A DNA stretch of 18,159 nucleotides from Thioalkalivibrio sp. (GCA_018224485.1 JAGTVE010000255.1:1-18159), one strand, 5' to 3'. Shown: positions 8,688 to 15,420, numbered from the stretch's first letter. Program-made: numbers and translations. The notes: generated by a model from the letters alone, not told the origin.

Positions 8688-8876
8688 TCAGCCCCGAACC
8701 CAGCCGAGCAGCGCGAGCCCGAGCAGCAGGGAAATCAGCCCGAACAGCCTCAGGGTCCCATCCGGCAGGCGGGCAACCTCCAGCAGGTATTGCCGGTAGC
8801 GCTGCGGCACCAGGAACGGCAGCAGCCCCTCAAAGACAAGCAGCAGCGCGAGCGCTGCTGCCAGGTCCGACCACAT
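8688..8876 (-). CDS. DUF2065 (YjeT-like) small inner-membrane protein
   Basis: This 62-residue protein has two predicted membrane helices, at about 4-24 and 42-60. They are separated by a short loop with the family-typical PQRYRQYLLEVARLPDGTLRLFG, which corresponds to the YPKAW...LPDNILRRFG region of E. coli YjeT. Function is unknown. Position between hflC and hisZ-purA matches yjeT between hflC and purA in E. coli, which supports the call despite its small size. The ribosome-binding site is weak, suggesting coupled or reinitiated translation from hflC, whose stop is 15 bases upstream. Confidence 0.88.
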   Translation of the reverse strand: MWSDLAAALALLLVFEGLLPFLVPQRYRQYLLEVARLPDGTLRLFGLISLLLGLALLGWVRG

Positions 8877-8891
8877 TGGATCAGTCCGCCG

Positions 8892-9773
8892 TCAGGGACT
8901 GCCGTTCGCCTGTTCTCTCCCAGCCGGGTCCTTGAGGTAGCGGAAGAAGTCCGAACTCGGATCGATCACGAAGGTGCTGCCCTCGCCCGCAATGGAACTG
9001 CGATAGGCGAGCAGGCTCCGGTAAAAGGTGAAGAAATCCATGTCCGCCCCAAAGGCCGTACCGAGGATCTCGGTGGCCTGCGCGTCACCAGCCCCGCGGA
9101 GCTCCTCCGAATCGCGGTAGGCGTTTGCGAGGATCACCGTGCGATCGCGATCTGCGCGCGAGCGGATGCGCTCAGCCGCCTCCTGCCCGCGGGCCCGGAA
9201 GTCCTGGGCGACCCGCTGACGCTCCGCGCGCATGCGGTCATACACCGACTCGGAGACCTCGTCCGGCAGGTCGATGCGGCGAATGCGAAGGTCGACGAGA
9301 TCCACGCCCAGGTTGCGCGCGGTCTCGAGGGCCTCGTCCCGCACCGCGCCCATGATGGTGTCGCGTTCACCCGACACGACCTCCGCCAGCTCAAAGCGGG
9401 CAAACTCGTTACGCATGCCATCGCGCAGAATCTGCGCCAGGCGGTCCTCGGCGATCCGCTCGTTGCCCTCCGTTGCCCGGAAGAACTGCCCGACGTCGGC
9501 GATGCGCCACTTCGCATAGAAGTCGACGATCACGTTCTTGGCCTCGCTGGTCAGGAAGCGATCCGGCGGGATGTTCAGGGTCATGATGCGCGCCTCGTAG
9601 AAGCGCACGTTGTTGATCAGCGGGAACTTCAAGTGCAGTCCCGGCTCCAGGTCGACCTTGCGGATTTCACCCAGCGAGAACAGGATCACGCGTTCGCGTT
9701 CGTCCACCGTGTAGGTGGAAAGGGCAATCACGATTGCGGCGACGATAACACCGATACCAGCTATTCGAAGCAT
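8892..9773 (-). CDS. hflC: HflC, modulator of FtsH protease
   Basis: HflC is an SPFH/band-7 membrane protein that assembles with HflK into a large cage around FtsH and tunes its proteolysis. The 293 residues contain one N-terminal membrane helix (about 5-20), an SPFH domain starting TVDERERVILFSLGEIRK, then VGQFFRATEGNERIAEDRLAQ and IRRIDLPDEVSESVYDRMRAER. A coiled-coil follows in the Glu/Arg/Ala-rich ERQRVAQDFRARGQEAAERI region, with the conserved FFTFYRSLLAYR near the C-terminus. Its ATG overlaps the hflK stop by one base (TAATG), so translation is coupled. Confidence 0.97.
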   Translation of the reverse strand: MLRIAGIGVIVAAIVIALSTYTVDERERVILFSLGEIRKVDLEPGLHLKFPLINNVRFYEARIMTLNIPPDRFLTSEAKNVIVDFYAKWRIADVGQFFRATEGNERIAEDRLAQILRDGMRNEFARFELAEVVSGERDTIMGAVRDEALETARNLGVDLVDLRIRRIDLPDEVSESVYDRMRAERQRVAQDFRARGQEAAERIRSRADRDRTVILANAYRDSEELRGAGDAQATEILGTAFGADMDFFTFYRSLLAYRSSIAGEGSTFVIDPSSDFFRYLKDPAGREQANGSP

Positions 9774-10972
9774 TAGCGCACCTCCCGCGCACGCGGATCA
9801 GGCCGCGCGCCCGTGCGATTGGGGGCCTGACTCGGGGTACTGACACCGAACGCGCTGCGGCTGGTGTCCAGAGGCTGCGGTGTGGGACCGGAGCCGCCCG
9901 CCGGCGGAGCGGCGCCAAACAGCCGGTCGAGCGGCAGCATCATCAGATTGTTGCTCGAGCCTGCATCCAGCATCAGCTTGTTCGAGTCCCGGAAGATCTC
10001 CTCGACGGCCTCGATGTAGAGTCGCTCGCGGGTGACCTCCGGCGCCACCTGGTATTCGACCAGCAACTGGGTGAAGCGGGCCGCGTCACCGTTGGCCCGG
10101 GCGATCACCTGCTCCTGGTAGGCCTCCGCCTCCTCGATGATCCGGGCCGCCTGGCCACGTGCTCGCGGAATCAGGCCGTTGGCATAGGCCTCGGCCTCGT
10201 TGCGGAAGCGGGCCTCGTCCTCACGCGCGCGGATCGCGTCGGCAAAGGCCTCCTGCACCGGCTCCGGCGGCTGCGCCTGCTGCATCGACACCGCCGTGAC
10301 CATCACGCCCGCGCCATAGGCATCCAGCGCATTCTGCAGGACCTCTCGCGAGCTGGTCGCGATCTCACCACGGCCCTCGCCGAGGATGTAATCGAGGTTG
10401 CTCTTGCCCACCCGCTCGCGGATGGCCGACTCCATCGAGAACTGCACTGTACGGTCCGGCTGACGCACGTTGAACTTGAAGTCCACCACGTCGAGGATGC
10501 GGTACTGCACCGCGATGTCCACGTCGATGATGTTTTCGTCGGCAGTGAGCATCAGCGCGCGGTGCTCGAGGGTACGGACCGCATCGACGTTCTCGATCTC
10601 GACCCGCTCGAACGGGTACGGCAGGTGCCAGTGAGGACCGGGTTGCGAGATCTTCTGAAACGCGCCGAAGCGCAGGACCACGCCGCGGTCGCCCTCGCCA
10701 ACGATGTAGAAACCCGAGGCCAGCCAGACCACCAGCGCAATGATCAGCGCCAGGCTCACCACGGCCTTGGAGTTGCGTCCCATGCGGGAACCGCCACCAC
10801 CGTCGGGGTCGTCGCCGCCGCCCTTGCCCCCGAACAGGCTGTTCAGCTGCTGCGAGACCTTGCGCATCATCTCCTCGAGGTCGGGAGGGCGTTGGCCTCC
10901 CCCGCCGCCACCACCGCCGCCGCCGCCGCTCCACGGATCGCGTTGATTGTTTCCCGGTTCGTTCCAGGGCAT
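9773..10972 (-). CDS. hflK: HflK, modulator of FtsH protease
   Basis: HflK is the partner of HflC in the inner-membrane HflKC-FtsH complex. The 399 residues start MPWNEPGNNQRDPW, the typical HflK opening, followed by an 11-residue polyglycine run (16-26) and a second Gly/Asp-rich stretch near 48-62. One membrane helix lies at 69-90, then the SPFH domain (GEGDRGVVLRFGAFQKI), a coiled-coil (AIRAREDEARFRNEAEAYANG), and a Pro/Gly/Ser-rich C-terminal tail. GGGAG lies 7 bases upstream of the ATG. hfq and hflX, which precede hflK in E. coli, are absent; the malic enzyme gene lies upstream instead. A candidate promoter is at 11055-11083. Confidence 0.97.
   Translation of the reverse strand: MPWNEPGNNQRDPWSGGGGGGGGGGGQRPPDLEEMMRKVSQQLNSLFGGKGGGDDPDGGGGSRMGRNSKAVVSLALIIALVVWLASGFYIVGEGDRGVVLRFGAFQKISQPGPHWHLPYPFERVEIENVDAVRTLEHRALMLTADENIIDVDIAVQYRILDVVDFKFNVRQPDRTVQFSMESAIRERVGKSNLDYILGEGRGEIATSSREVLQNALDAYGAGVMVTAVSMQQAQPPEPVQEAFADAIRAREDEARFRNEAEAYANGLIPRARGQAARIIEEAEAYQEQVIARANGDAARFTQLLVEYQVAPEVTRERLYIEAVEEIFRDSNKLMLDAGSSNNLMMLPLDRLFGAAPPAGGSGPTPQPLDTSRSAFGVSTPSQAPNRTGARPDPRAREVR
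10895..10927. repeat. GGN-codon microsatellite encoding 11 glycines in HflK
   Basis: Eleven consecutive glycine codons lie within hflK. Read in the coding direction they are mostly GGC, interrupted by two GGT, one GGG and one GGA. The imperfect triplet run could expand or contract by whole codons without breaking the frame. It falls in the cytoplasmic N-terminal region, which is Gly-rich in many HflK proteins. Confidence 0.85.
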
Positions 10973-11004
10973 CTAGGGACTCCCACTATCAGCACAGCCT
11001 TGAG

Positions 11005-11044
11005 AACGTGAAACGCACGTTTGGTTCGTGCCGTGGTTCCACGG
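11005..11044. repeat. Two inverted repeats in the hflK leader
   Basis: AACGTG (11005-11010) and CACGTT (11016-11021) form a 6-bp stem with a 5-base loop. CCGTGG/CCACGG at 11031-11044 form a second 6-bp inverted repeat separated by only two bases. Both lie between the candidate hflK promoter and its start codon. They could be operator sites or leader RNA structure; neither is followed by a T-run, so they are not good terminators. Confidence 0.45.
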
Positions 11045-11054
11045 AGGGGGCTGC

Positions 11055-11083
11055 ATTTTAGGTAGCCGCTCCCCGCCCCGCAA
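11055..11083 (-). promoter_or_regulatory. Candidate sigma70 promoter for hflK-hflC-DUF2065-hisZ-purA
   Basis: On the minus strand TTGCGG (11083-11078) is followed after 17 bases by TAAAAT (11060-11055), which matches the -10 consensus at five of six positions. The -35 match is weak (TTG only). The predicted start lies near 11048, about 75 bases before the hflK ATG. No other promoter-like sequence stands out between maeA and hflK. Confidence 0.5.
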
Positions 11084-11137
11084 GCCTGACGCCGGATACA
11101 GGCGATGTCGAGGGCAGGAGGAGGTCGTGTGCAGGGG

Positions 11138-12811
11138 TCAGCTCACGTAGCTGACGTATGCAGGGTCGTACATCTGCTCGCGCATCATCGCCTCGAGATC
11201 CGCAGGTTCCGGGATCCCCGCCAGATCCTCCAAAAAGGCGACGCGGGCGACCGCAACCGCGATCTGCAGCGACACCTCGCGAACCCGGTACAGGGAGGGA
11301 TACAGGGAGCCCTGCTCGAGGTCGGCCTCCTCAACGCTGTCCGCCAGGGTACGTGCCGCGGCCATGAACATGCTGTCGGTGATCCTCGAGGCCTGCACCG
11401 CCACCGCGCCGAGACCGACACCCGGAAAGATGTAGGAGTTGTTCCCCTGCCGCGGCACGAACCGGCGCCCCTCGATCTCCACCGGATCGAAGGGACTGCC
11501 GGAGGCGAACAGCACCTTGCCGCCAGACCAGTCATAGGCCTGTTCCGCCGTGCACTCGGCCTTCGAGGTCGGGTTCGAGAGCGCGAAGACGATCGGCCGT
11601 TCGTTCAGGCGGGTCATCGTCTCGATGACCTCGCGGGTGAAGGAATTCGCGACCGCCCCGACACCGATGATCGCGGTCGGACGCAGGATCTCGACCGCCT
11701 CGGGGAAGCTGTCCACCGGGGGGTGTTCGTGGGCATAGGCGCGCTTGTGTTCCGCCAGCGCAATCCGGCTGCGAACCACCAGCCCCCTGGAGTCGACCAT
11801 CCAGCAGCGCTGCCGCGCCGAGAGCTCGTCCATGCCCGCATCCATCATTGCGGTGGCCAGGAGATCGGCAATGCCCCTGGCCGCCTCCCCCGCCCCCAGG
11901 AAAAGGAAGGTCTGATCGCTCAGCGTCCCGCCCGAGACCCGCAACGCGGACAGGACGCCCGATACCGCCACCGCGGCCGTGCCCTGGATGTCATCGTTGA
12001 AGCAGGGTATCCGGTCACGATACTCCTGTAGCAGACGGAAGGCGTTGTGGTTCGCAAAATCCTCGAACTGCACCGCGATGCCCGGGAAGACCTCCTGAGT
12101 CGCCTCCAGGAACTCCGCCATCAACTCGTCGTACTCGGCGCCGGTCACACGCCGCTGGCGCAGGCCGAGGTAGAGGGGGTCCTCGAGCAGCGATTCGTTG
12201 TTGGTGCCCACATCGAACATCACCGGCAGGCAGCGCCGCGGATGCACGCCTGCACAAGAGGTGTAGAGCGCCAGCTTGCCGATGGGGATGCCCATGCCGC
12301 TCGCTCCGAGGTCGCCCAGGCCCAGAATGCGTTCCCCGTCGGTCACGACGATGATGCGGGCATCGCGGTACGGCCAGTTGCGCAGTATCGACGCGATCTT
12401 GCCGCGGTCCGCCGCGGACACGTAAAGTCCGCGGGGGTTCCGGTAGATATGTCCGTACTGCTGGCAGGCGAGCCCGACGGTCGGCGTGTAGATCACCGGC
12501 ATCGTCTCGTCAGGGTTTTCCATGATCACGCGGTAAAACAGCGTCTCGTTCCTGTCCTGCAGCGCCTGCAGCATGATGTAGCGGTCGAGCGGCGAATCGA
12601 TGCGCCGGAAATTGCCCAGCACTCGCTCGACCTGCTCTTCCTGCGTCGACACGTGCGGCGGCAGCAGACCGCACAGTCCAAGCATGTCCCGTTCGCGCTG
12701 GCTGAACGCCGAACCCTTGTTCAGCGCCGGATCGCGCAACAGCGCCATGCCTCGTGGAAACCATTCCGGGAGGGGTCCCGGCAGCGGGGCGCCAGGTGGA
12801 TTCTGCGGCAT
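11138..12811 (-). CDS. maeA: NAD-type malic enzyme (oxaloacetate-decarboxylating)
   Basis: This cytoplasmic enzyme oxidatively decarboxylates malate to pyruvate and CO2, linking the TCA cycle to pyruvate. The 557 residues match the large malic enzymes of the E. coli MaeA and eukaryotic type (about 540-590), not the shorter MaeB type. Key sites are VIYTPTVG with Tyr108, GMGIPIGKLALYTSCAG with Lys179, QFEDFANHNAF with Glu250-Asp251, and CFNDDIQGTAAVA with Asp273-Asp274 (metal and catalysis). The dinucleotide fold has FLGAGEAARGIADLL at 304-318. FALSNPTSKAECTAEQAYDW and NNSYIFPG are conserved near the C-terminus. NAD over NADP is inferred from family likeness. AAGGA precedes the ATG. It is divergent from the patatin gene. 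Confidence 0.95.
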   Translation of the reverse strand: MPQNPPGAPLPGPLPEWFPRGMALLRDPALNKGSAFSQRERDMLGLCGLLPPHVSTQEEQVERVLGNFRRIDSPLDRYIMLQALQDRNETLFYRVIMENPDETMPVIYTPTVGLACQQYGHIYRNPRGLYVSAADRGKIASILRNWPYRDARIIVVTDGERILGLGDLGASGMGIPIGKLALYTSCAGVHPRRCLPVMFDVGTNNESLLEDPLYLGLRQRRVTGAEYDELMAEFLEATQEVFPGIAVQFEDFANHNAFRLLQEYRDRIPCFNDDIQGTAAVAVSGVLSALRVSGGTLSDQTFLFLGAGEAARGIADLLATAMMDAGMDELSARQRCWMVDSRGLVVRSRIALAEHKRAYAHEHPPVDSFPEAVEILRPTAIIGVGAVANSFTREVIETMTRLNERPIVFALSNPTSKAECTAEQAYDWSGGKVLFASGSPFDPVEIEGRRFVPRQGNNSYIFPGVGLGAVAVQASRITDSMFMAAARTLADSVEEADLEQGSLYPSLYRVREVSLQIAVAVARVAFLEDLAGIPEPADLEAMMREQMYDPAYVSYVS

Positions 12812-12853
12812 GGAGCAGTCCTTGGGGCCGACTATGGGGCCTTGATCGTCGCC

Positions 12854-12874
12854 GGGCCGGAGCGATTCCGGCCC
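12854..12874. repeat. Perfect 8-bp inverted repeat in the maeA leader
   Basis: GGGCCGGA (12854-12861) and TCCGGCCC (12867-12874) flank a 5-base loop GCGAT. The repeat falls immediately downstream of the start point predicted from the maeA promoter at 12885-12914. It could be an operator or a stable hairpin at the 5' end of the maeA messenger. No T-run follows on either strand. Confidence 0.6.
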
Positions 12875-12884
12875 ATCGCTTGAA

Positions 12885-12914
12885 AGTATCCGGCTCCGGC
12901 ACCTGGCAGGTCAA
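12885..12914 (-). promoter_or_regulatory. Candidate sigma70 promoter for maeA
   Basis: On the minus strand TTGACC (12914-12909, five of six to consensus) is followed after 18 bases by GATACT (12890-12885, four of six). The predicted start is near 12878, giving a 67-base leader that opens with the inverted repeat at 12854-12874. Confidence 0.5.
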
Positions 12915-13034
12915 CCGGGCAGGTACCGTAGCCGTGCGCCACGCCGCCCCCGGCGGTGCCGAGGCTCACCGCCGACACTGGACCCCGGGCGCCGGAGGGC
13001 GAACAATCGGCAGACAAACAGCGAGGAGGAAACG

Positions 13035-13952
13035 ATGCCGGAGCAGCGGACCCGAACTGTCTCGCTCGTGCTTGGCTCGGGCGGTGCCCGCGGGCTGGCG
13101 CACATCGGCGTGATCCGGGAACTTGAGGCGCGCGGCTACGAGATCCGTGCGATCGCCGGGAGCTCGATGGGTGCGTTGGTCGGCGGCATTCATGGGCTCG
13201 GGGAGCTGAAGACCTACGCCGACTGGGTCGAGGGTCTCAGCCAGGCCGATGTGATCGGACTCCTGGACTGGTCGTTTTCCGGCGGCGGAATGATCCGCGG
13301 CCACAAGCTGATGCGGAAACTCGAGGACCTGGTCGGAGACCGGGACATCGAGGATCTTCCGATCAGCTACACGGCCGTCGCGGTGGACATCCACCGGGGG
13401 AAGGAGATCTGGATGACCGACGGCTCGCTGTTCGACGCGATCAGGGCCTCGATCGCGATCCCTGCAATCTTCGCACCGCATCGCTACCGTGGCCGGGCTC
13501 TCGTGGACGGCGGTCTGCTCAATCCGGTACCGGTGGCCCCGACCCTGCGCACGCTGACGGATCTGACCGTCGTCGTCGATGTGAACGGACCCGCCCCGAA
13601 GGCCGCGCTGGACGAGGACGAGAACGGGGGAGAAGACGAGGACGAGGACAAATCCGGTGTGCTCCGGCGTATGCTCGGCTATGTCGAATCGCTGGGCATG
13701 AACGGGACGGCAGCGGCCGAGAGCCTGGCCCTGTCCGAGGTCCTGATGCGTTCGCTGGAGACGATGCAGGCCGCACTCACCCGGCATCACCTCGCGGTGT
13801 TCCGTCCCGATCTCGTTGTCAGCATCCCGAAGAACACCTGCATGTTTCACGAATTCCACCGTGCCGGTCGGGTGATCGAACTGGGAAGGGAGATCGCCCG
13901 CGCAAGGCTGGACGAGCTCGAGGAGAACGACGGACCGGGAACCCCGTACTGA
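13035..13952 (+). CDS. Patatin-like phospholipase family protein
   Basis: This is a bacterial patatin/RssA-type serine hydrolase, probably acting on phospholipids or other acyl esters with a Ser-Asp dyad; the substrate cannot be told. The 305 residues have the Gly-rich oxyanion motif GSGGARG (14-20), the nucleophile elbow GSSMG (42-46) with Ser44, and the DGG motif at 158-160 with Asp158. There is no signal peptide, so it is likely cytoplasmic or membrane-associated. An acidic low-complexity stretch of Asp, Glu and Gly at about 193-205 interrupts the fold after the DGG region. AGGAGG precedes the ATG at ideal spacing. It is divergent from maeA; no clear promoter was found. Confidence 0.92.
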   Translation: MPEQRTRTVSLVLGSGGARGLAHIGVIRELEARGYEIRAIAGSSMGALVGGIHGLGELKTYADWVEGLSQADVIGLLDWSFSGGGMIRGHKLMRKLEDLVGDRDIEDLPISYTAVAVDIHRGKEIWMTDGSLFDAIRASIAIPAIFAPHRYRGRALVDGGLLNPVPVAPTLRTLTDLTVVVDVNGPAPKAALDEDENGGEDEDEDKSGVLRRMLGYVESLGMNGTAAAESLALSEVLMRSLETMQAALTRHHLAVFRPDLVVSIPKNTCMFHEFHRAGRVIELGREIARARLDELEENDGPGTPY

Positions 13953-13956
13953 GCAC

Positions 13957-13981
13957 CTGGCGCGCCGGCCGCCGGCGCCAG
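13957..13981 (+). terminator. GC-rich hairpin after the patatin gene (possible terminator)
   Basis: CTGGCGC (13957-13963) and GCGCCAG (13975-13981) form a perfect 7-bp stem around an 11-base GC-rich loop, starting five bases after the stop codon. No T-run follows, so it could be a messenger 3' end structure or a weak terminator. Confidence 0.4.
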
Positions 13982-14103
13982 CGGTGACGGTGGACTGGGA
14001 TCACCACGGCACAGCGGCTATGCTGCGTACGGCGAGGCACGCGCCTCACCGCCTTGGGGCTCGCGCGGGCCCGGAATCCAACCACATGGAAAGGAGTCGC
14101 AGC

Positions 14104-14475
14104 ATGCATCCCACGGACATCCGCGGAAGACACTCGAGGGGTGGAGGACTGGTCGGCCTCTTCCTGCTCGTTCTCCTGGTCGCCATCGTTTACGTCGGCG
14201 GCGAGTGGTATGTCACGCAGCACGTGAAGACGGCATTGGGCGAGAGCCTGCAACAGGACACGCAGCAGGAACTGGTGGTCGAGTCCGTCGGCATGGATGG
14301 CTGGCTGTTGAGTGGACGCCGCACCGGCGATGCGGTGGTCGTCCTGCCCTCCGGAGAACGCGTACCGGTGGAATTCACGATGATCGGCAACCCGCTCACC
14401 GGCTCCACGATCAAGATCGAGGGCGACGAGCGCCTGAAGCTTAGGTTGCGTGAGATATTCGGTAACCTGCTCTGA
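14104..14475 (+). CDS. Hypothetical single-pass membrane protein
   Basis: I do not recognise this 123-residue protein. It has a short basic N-terminus (MHPTDIRGRHSRGGG), one hydrophobic helix at about 15-32, then a region of roughly 90 residues that should face the periplasm. That region opens with a helix-like stretch (YVTQHVKTALGESLQQDTQQ) and continues with alternating hydrophobic residues suggestive of beta strands (ELVVESVGMDGWLLSG, DAVVVLPSGERVPVEFTMIG). Its last residues, LKLRLREIFGNLL, look amphipathic. There are no cysteines and no catalytic motif. AAGGAG is 7-8 bases before the ATG; the longer in-frame start upstream lacks a comparable site. It is 151 bases after the patatin gene. 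Confidence 0.75.
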   Translation: MHPTDIRGRHSRGGGLVGLFLLVLLVAIVYVGGEWYVTQHVKTALGESLQQDTQQELVVESVGMDGWLLSGRRTGDAVVVLPSGERVPVEFTMIGNPLTGSTIKIEGDERLKLRLREIFGNLL

Positions 14476-14476
14476 C

Positions 14477-14490
14477 TCCCGTGCTCGGGA
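14477..14490 (+). terminator. Short hairpin just after the hypothetical gene
   Basis: TCCCG (14477-14481) and CGGGA (14486-14490) form a perfect 5-bp stem with a TGCT loop, starting two bases after the stop codon. There is no T-run, so terminator function is doubtful. Confidence 0.3.
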
Positions 14491-14516
14491 CAAGGCTCGT
14501 TACATTACGGACATAC

Positions 14517-14543
14517 TTGTGAAATATCAGCATTGTCTAATAC
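14517..14543 (+). promoter_or_regulatory. AT-rich promoter-like region ahead of the SGRFP-repeat gene
   Basis: An unusually AT-rich island (about 14500-14545) lies in otherwise GC-rich DNA. The best fit is TTGTGA (14517-14522), a 15-base spacer, and TAATAC (14538-14543). The alternative TTACAT/AAATAT with a 16-base spacer is also possible. The exact boxes are uncertain, but a promoter for the gene at 14592 somewhere in this island is likely. Confidence 0.45.
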
Positions 14544-14591
14544 AGGGCATGCAAACCCCGAACCGGAACCAACCCGGAAGGAGCAACCCTG

Positions 14592-14993
14592 ATGACGAAG
14601 CTGAAGAAGCTGGCCGCACTGGCCGCACTGACCATTGCGGGCACAATGACCACAGCCGCGAACCTGACGGCCGCGCCCTTCGCCGATGTGAGCCTTGATC
14701 CCTGCCTGAACGGCGAGGCCTCCACGAGCGGCCGCTTTCCCACCCAGGCCATGGAAGACGAATTCAACCGTTACCTGGAATGGACCTCCGAGAGCGGCCT
14801 CGGCGTGGAACATGCACTCGCCGATCCGACGCAGCCGGTGCACGCCTTGGAACCGGGCATGGACGCCAATGTATCGGCCAGCGGCCGATTCCCGAGCCAG
14901 GCGATGGAAGACCAGTACCGGGCGTACATGAACTGGGTCGAGGATGCGGGCCTGGATACGCTCCACGCCTTTCGCGGTGTGACCGCAAACTGA
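14592..14993 (+). CDS. Small exported protein with two SGRFP...AMED...GL repeats
   Basis: I do not recognise this 133-residue protein. It starts with a clear Sec signal peptide (MTKLKKLAALAALTIAG..., cleavage probably after NLTAA, about residue 28), so it should be periplasmic or secreted. The mature part consists mainly of two similar units: ASTSGRFPTQAMEDEFNRYLEW plus GLGVEHAL (43-76) and VSASGRFPSQAMEDQYRAYMNW plus GLDTLHAF (94-127). Shared positions read SGRFPxQAMEDxxxxYxxWxxxxGLxxxHA. They are 51 residues apart and joined by an Asp/Pro-containing linker. The single mature cysteine is Cys38. AAGGAG lies upstream of the ATG, a promoter-like AT island precedes it, and a hairpin follows. Confidence 0.85.
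   Translation: MTKLKKLAALAALTIAGTMTTAANLTAAPFADVSLDPCLNGEASTSGRFPTQAMEDEFNRYLEWTSESGLGVEHALADPTQPVHALEPGMDANVSASGRFPSQAMEDQYRAYMNWVEDAGLDTLHAFRGVTAN
14718..14972 (+). repeat. Internal duplication within the exported protein gene
   Basis: Bases 14718-14819 and 14871-14972 encode the two related 34-residue units, with a period of 153 bases. Some stretches are nearly identical at DNA level (GCGGCCGxTTCCC and CAGGCxATGGAAGAC), while others differ even at the amino-acid level. This points to an old duplication with purifying selection on the shared residues. Confidence 0.85.
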
Positions 14994-15000
14994 GCGGGCC

Positions 15001-15039
15001 GGCGGGGTCCGGGAGGTCCCCTTCGGCCTCCGCCCCGCC
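15001..15039 (+). terminator. Strong GC hairpin after the SGRFP-repeat gene
   Basis: GGCGGGG (15001-15007) pairs with CCCCGCC (15033-15039), and inside this GGAGG (15012-15016) pairs with CCTCC (15027-15031). The structure begins seven bases after the stop codon. The following bases (GATTACGG) hold no T-run, so it may stabilise the 3' end or act with Rho rather than as a classical intrinsic terminator. Confidence 0.5.
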
Positions 15040-15278
15040 GATTACGGCCTTCAGCCTCATGAACTGGTGCGCCGACCATACGCATTACCGCGCCCTGGCG
15101 AACCTCCAGGAATTCCCGACCGGAAACCTCCCGAGAAGTGCTCCCGACCCGCGCGCCACTGTCCGTGACAGGGGCATTTGACGGGACTTGCGGTCCGAAT
15201 GCTTCTCATTTACTCTTTCGCGGGGCTGGCCACGTGTTGCGAGACCCGCAGCGGGAAATCTCGAGGCCATTGAAAATA
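15040..15278. other. Intergenic stretch without a recognisable gene
   Basis: About 240 bases separate the hairpin from tRNA-Lys. No open frame here has a ribosome site or familiar protein features. The one notable item is AATGCTTCTCATT at 15198-15210, whose reverse complement AATGAGAAGCATT matches the Fur-box core AATGATAATCATT at 11 of 13 positions. No gene starts next to it. Confidence 0.5.
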
Positions 15279-15354
15279 TGGTGGGTCGTGTTGGGCTCGA
15301 ACCAACGACCATCGGATTAAAAGTCCGGTGCTCTACCAACTGAGCTAACGACCC
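15279..15354 (-). tRNA. tRNA-Lys, anticodon UUU
   Basis: This is a 76-base tRNA on the minus strand with CCA encoded. The acceptor arm GGGTCGT (from 15354) pairs with ACGACCC (to 15283), followed by A and CCA (15281-15279). The D arm has AGCTCAGTTGGTAGAGC. The anticodon loop is CTTTTAA with TTT at 15321-15319. The T arm contains GGTTCGAGCC. It follows queC in the same direction, an arrangement seen in other gammaproteobacteria. Confidence 0.97.
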
Positions 15355-15369
15355 GCCGAACGGCCGCAT

Positions 15370-15397
15370 AGTCTACGGCCTGCCCCGGAAAACGCAA
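15370..15397 (-). promoter_or_regulatory. Candidate promoter for tRNA-Lys
   Basis: On the minus strand TTGCGT (15397-15392) is followed after 16 bases by TAGACT (15375-15370), with a GC-rich stretch (ATGCGGCC) before the tRNA. The tRNA would begin about 16 bases after the -10 element. Both boxes are only partial matches; transcription from the queC side is an alternative. Confidence 0.45.
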
Positions 15398-15420
15398 GCT
15401 CGCAACGATCCAGCCACGGT

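Noticed and set aside
14450..14698. 82-codon open frame running from the hypothetical gene into the repeat-protein gene
   Set aside because: It overlaps two better genes, lacks a ribosome site and spans the promoter region.
15085..15369. Open frame containing SLAQLVEHRTFNPMVVGSSPTRPT
   Set aside because: This is the well-known translation artefact of a tRNA-Lys gene, not a protein.
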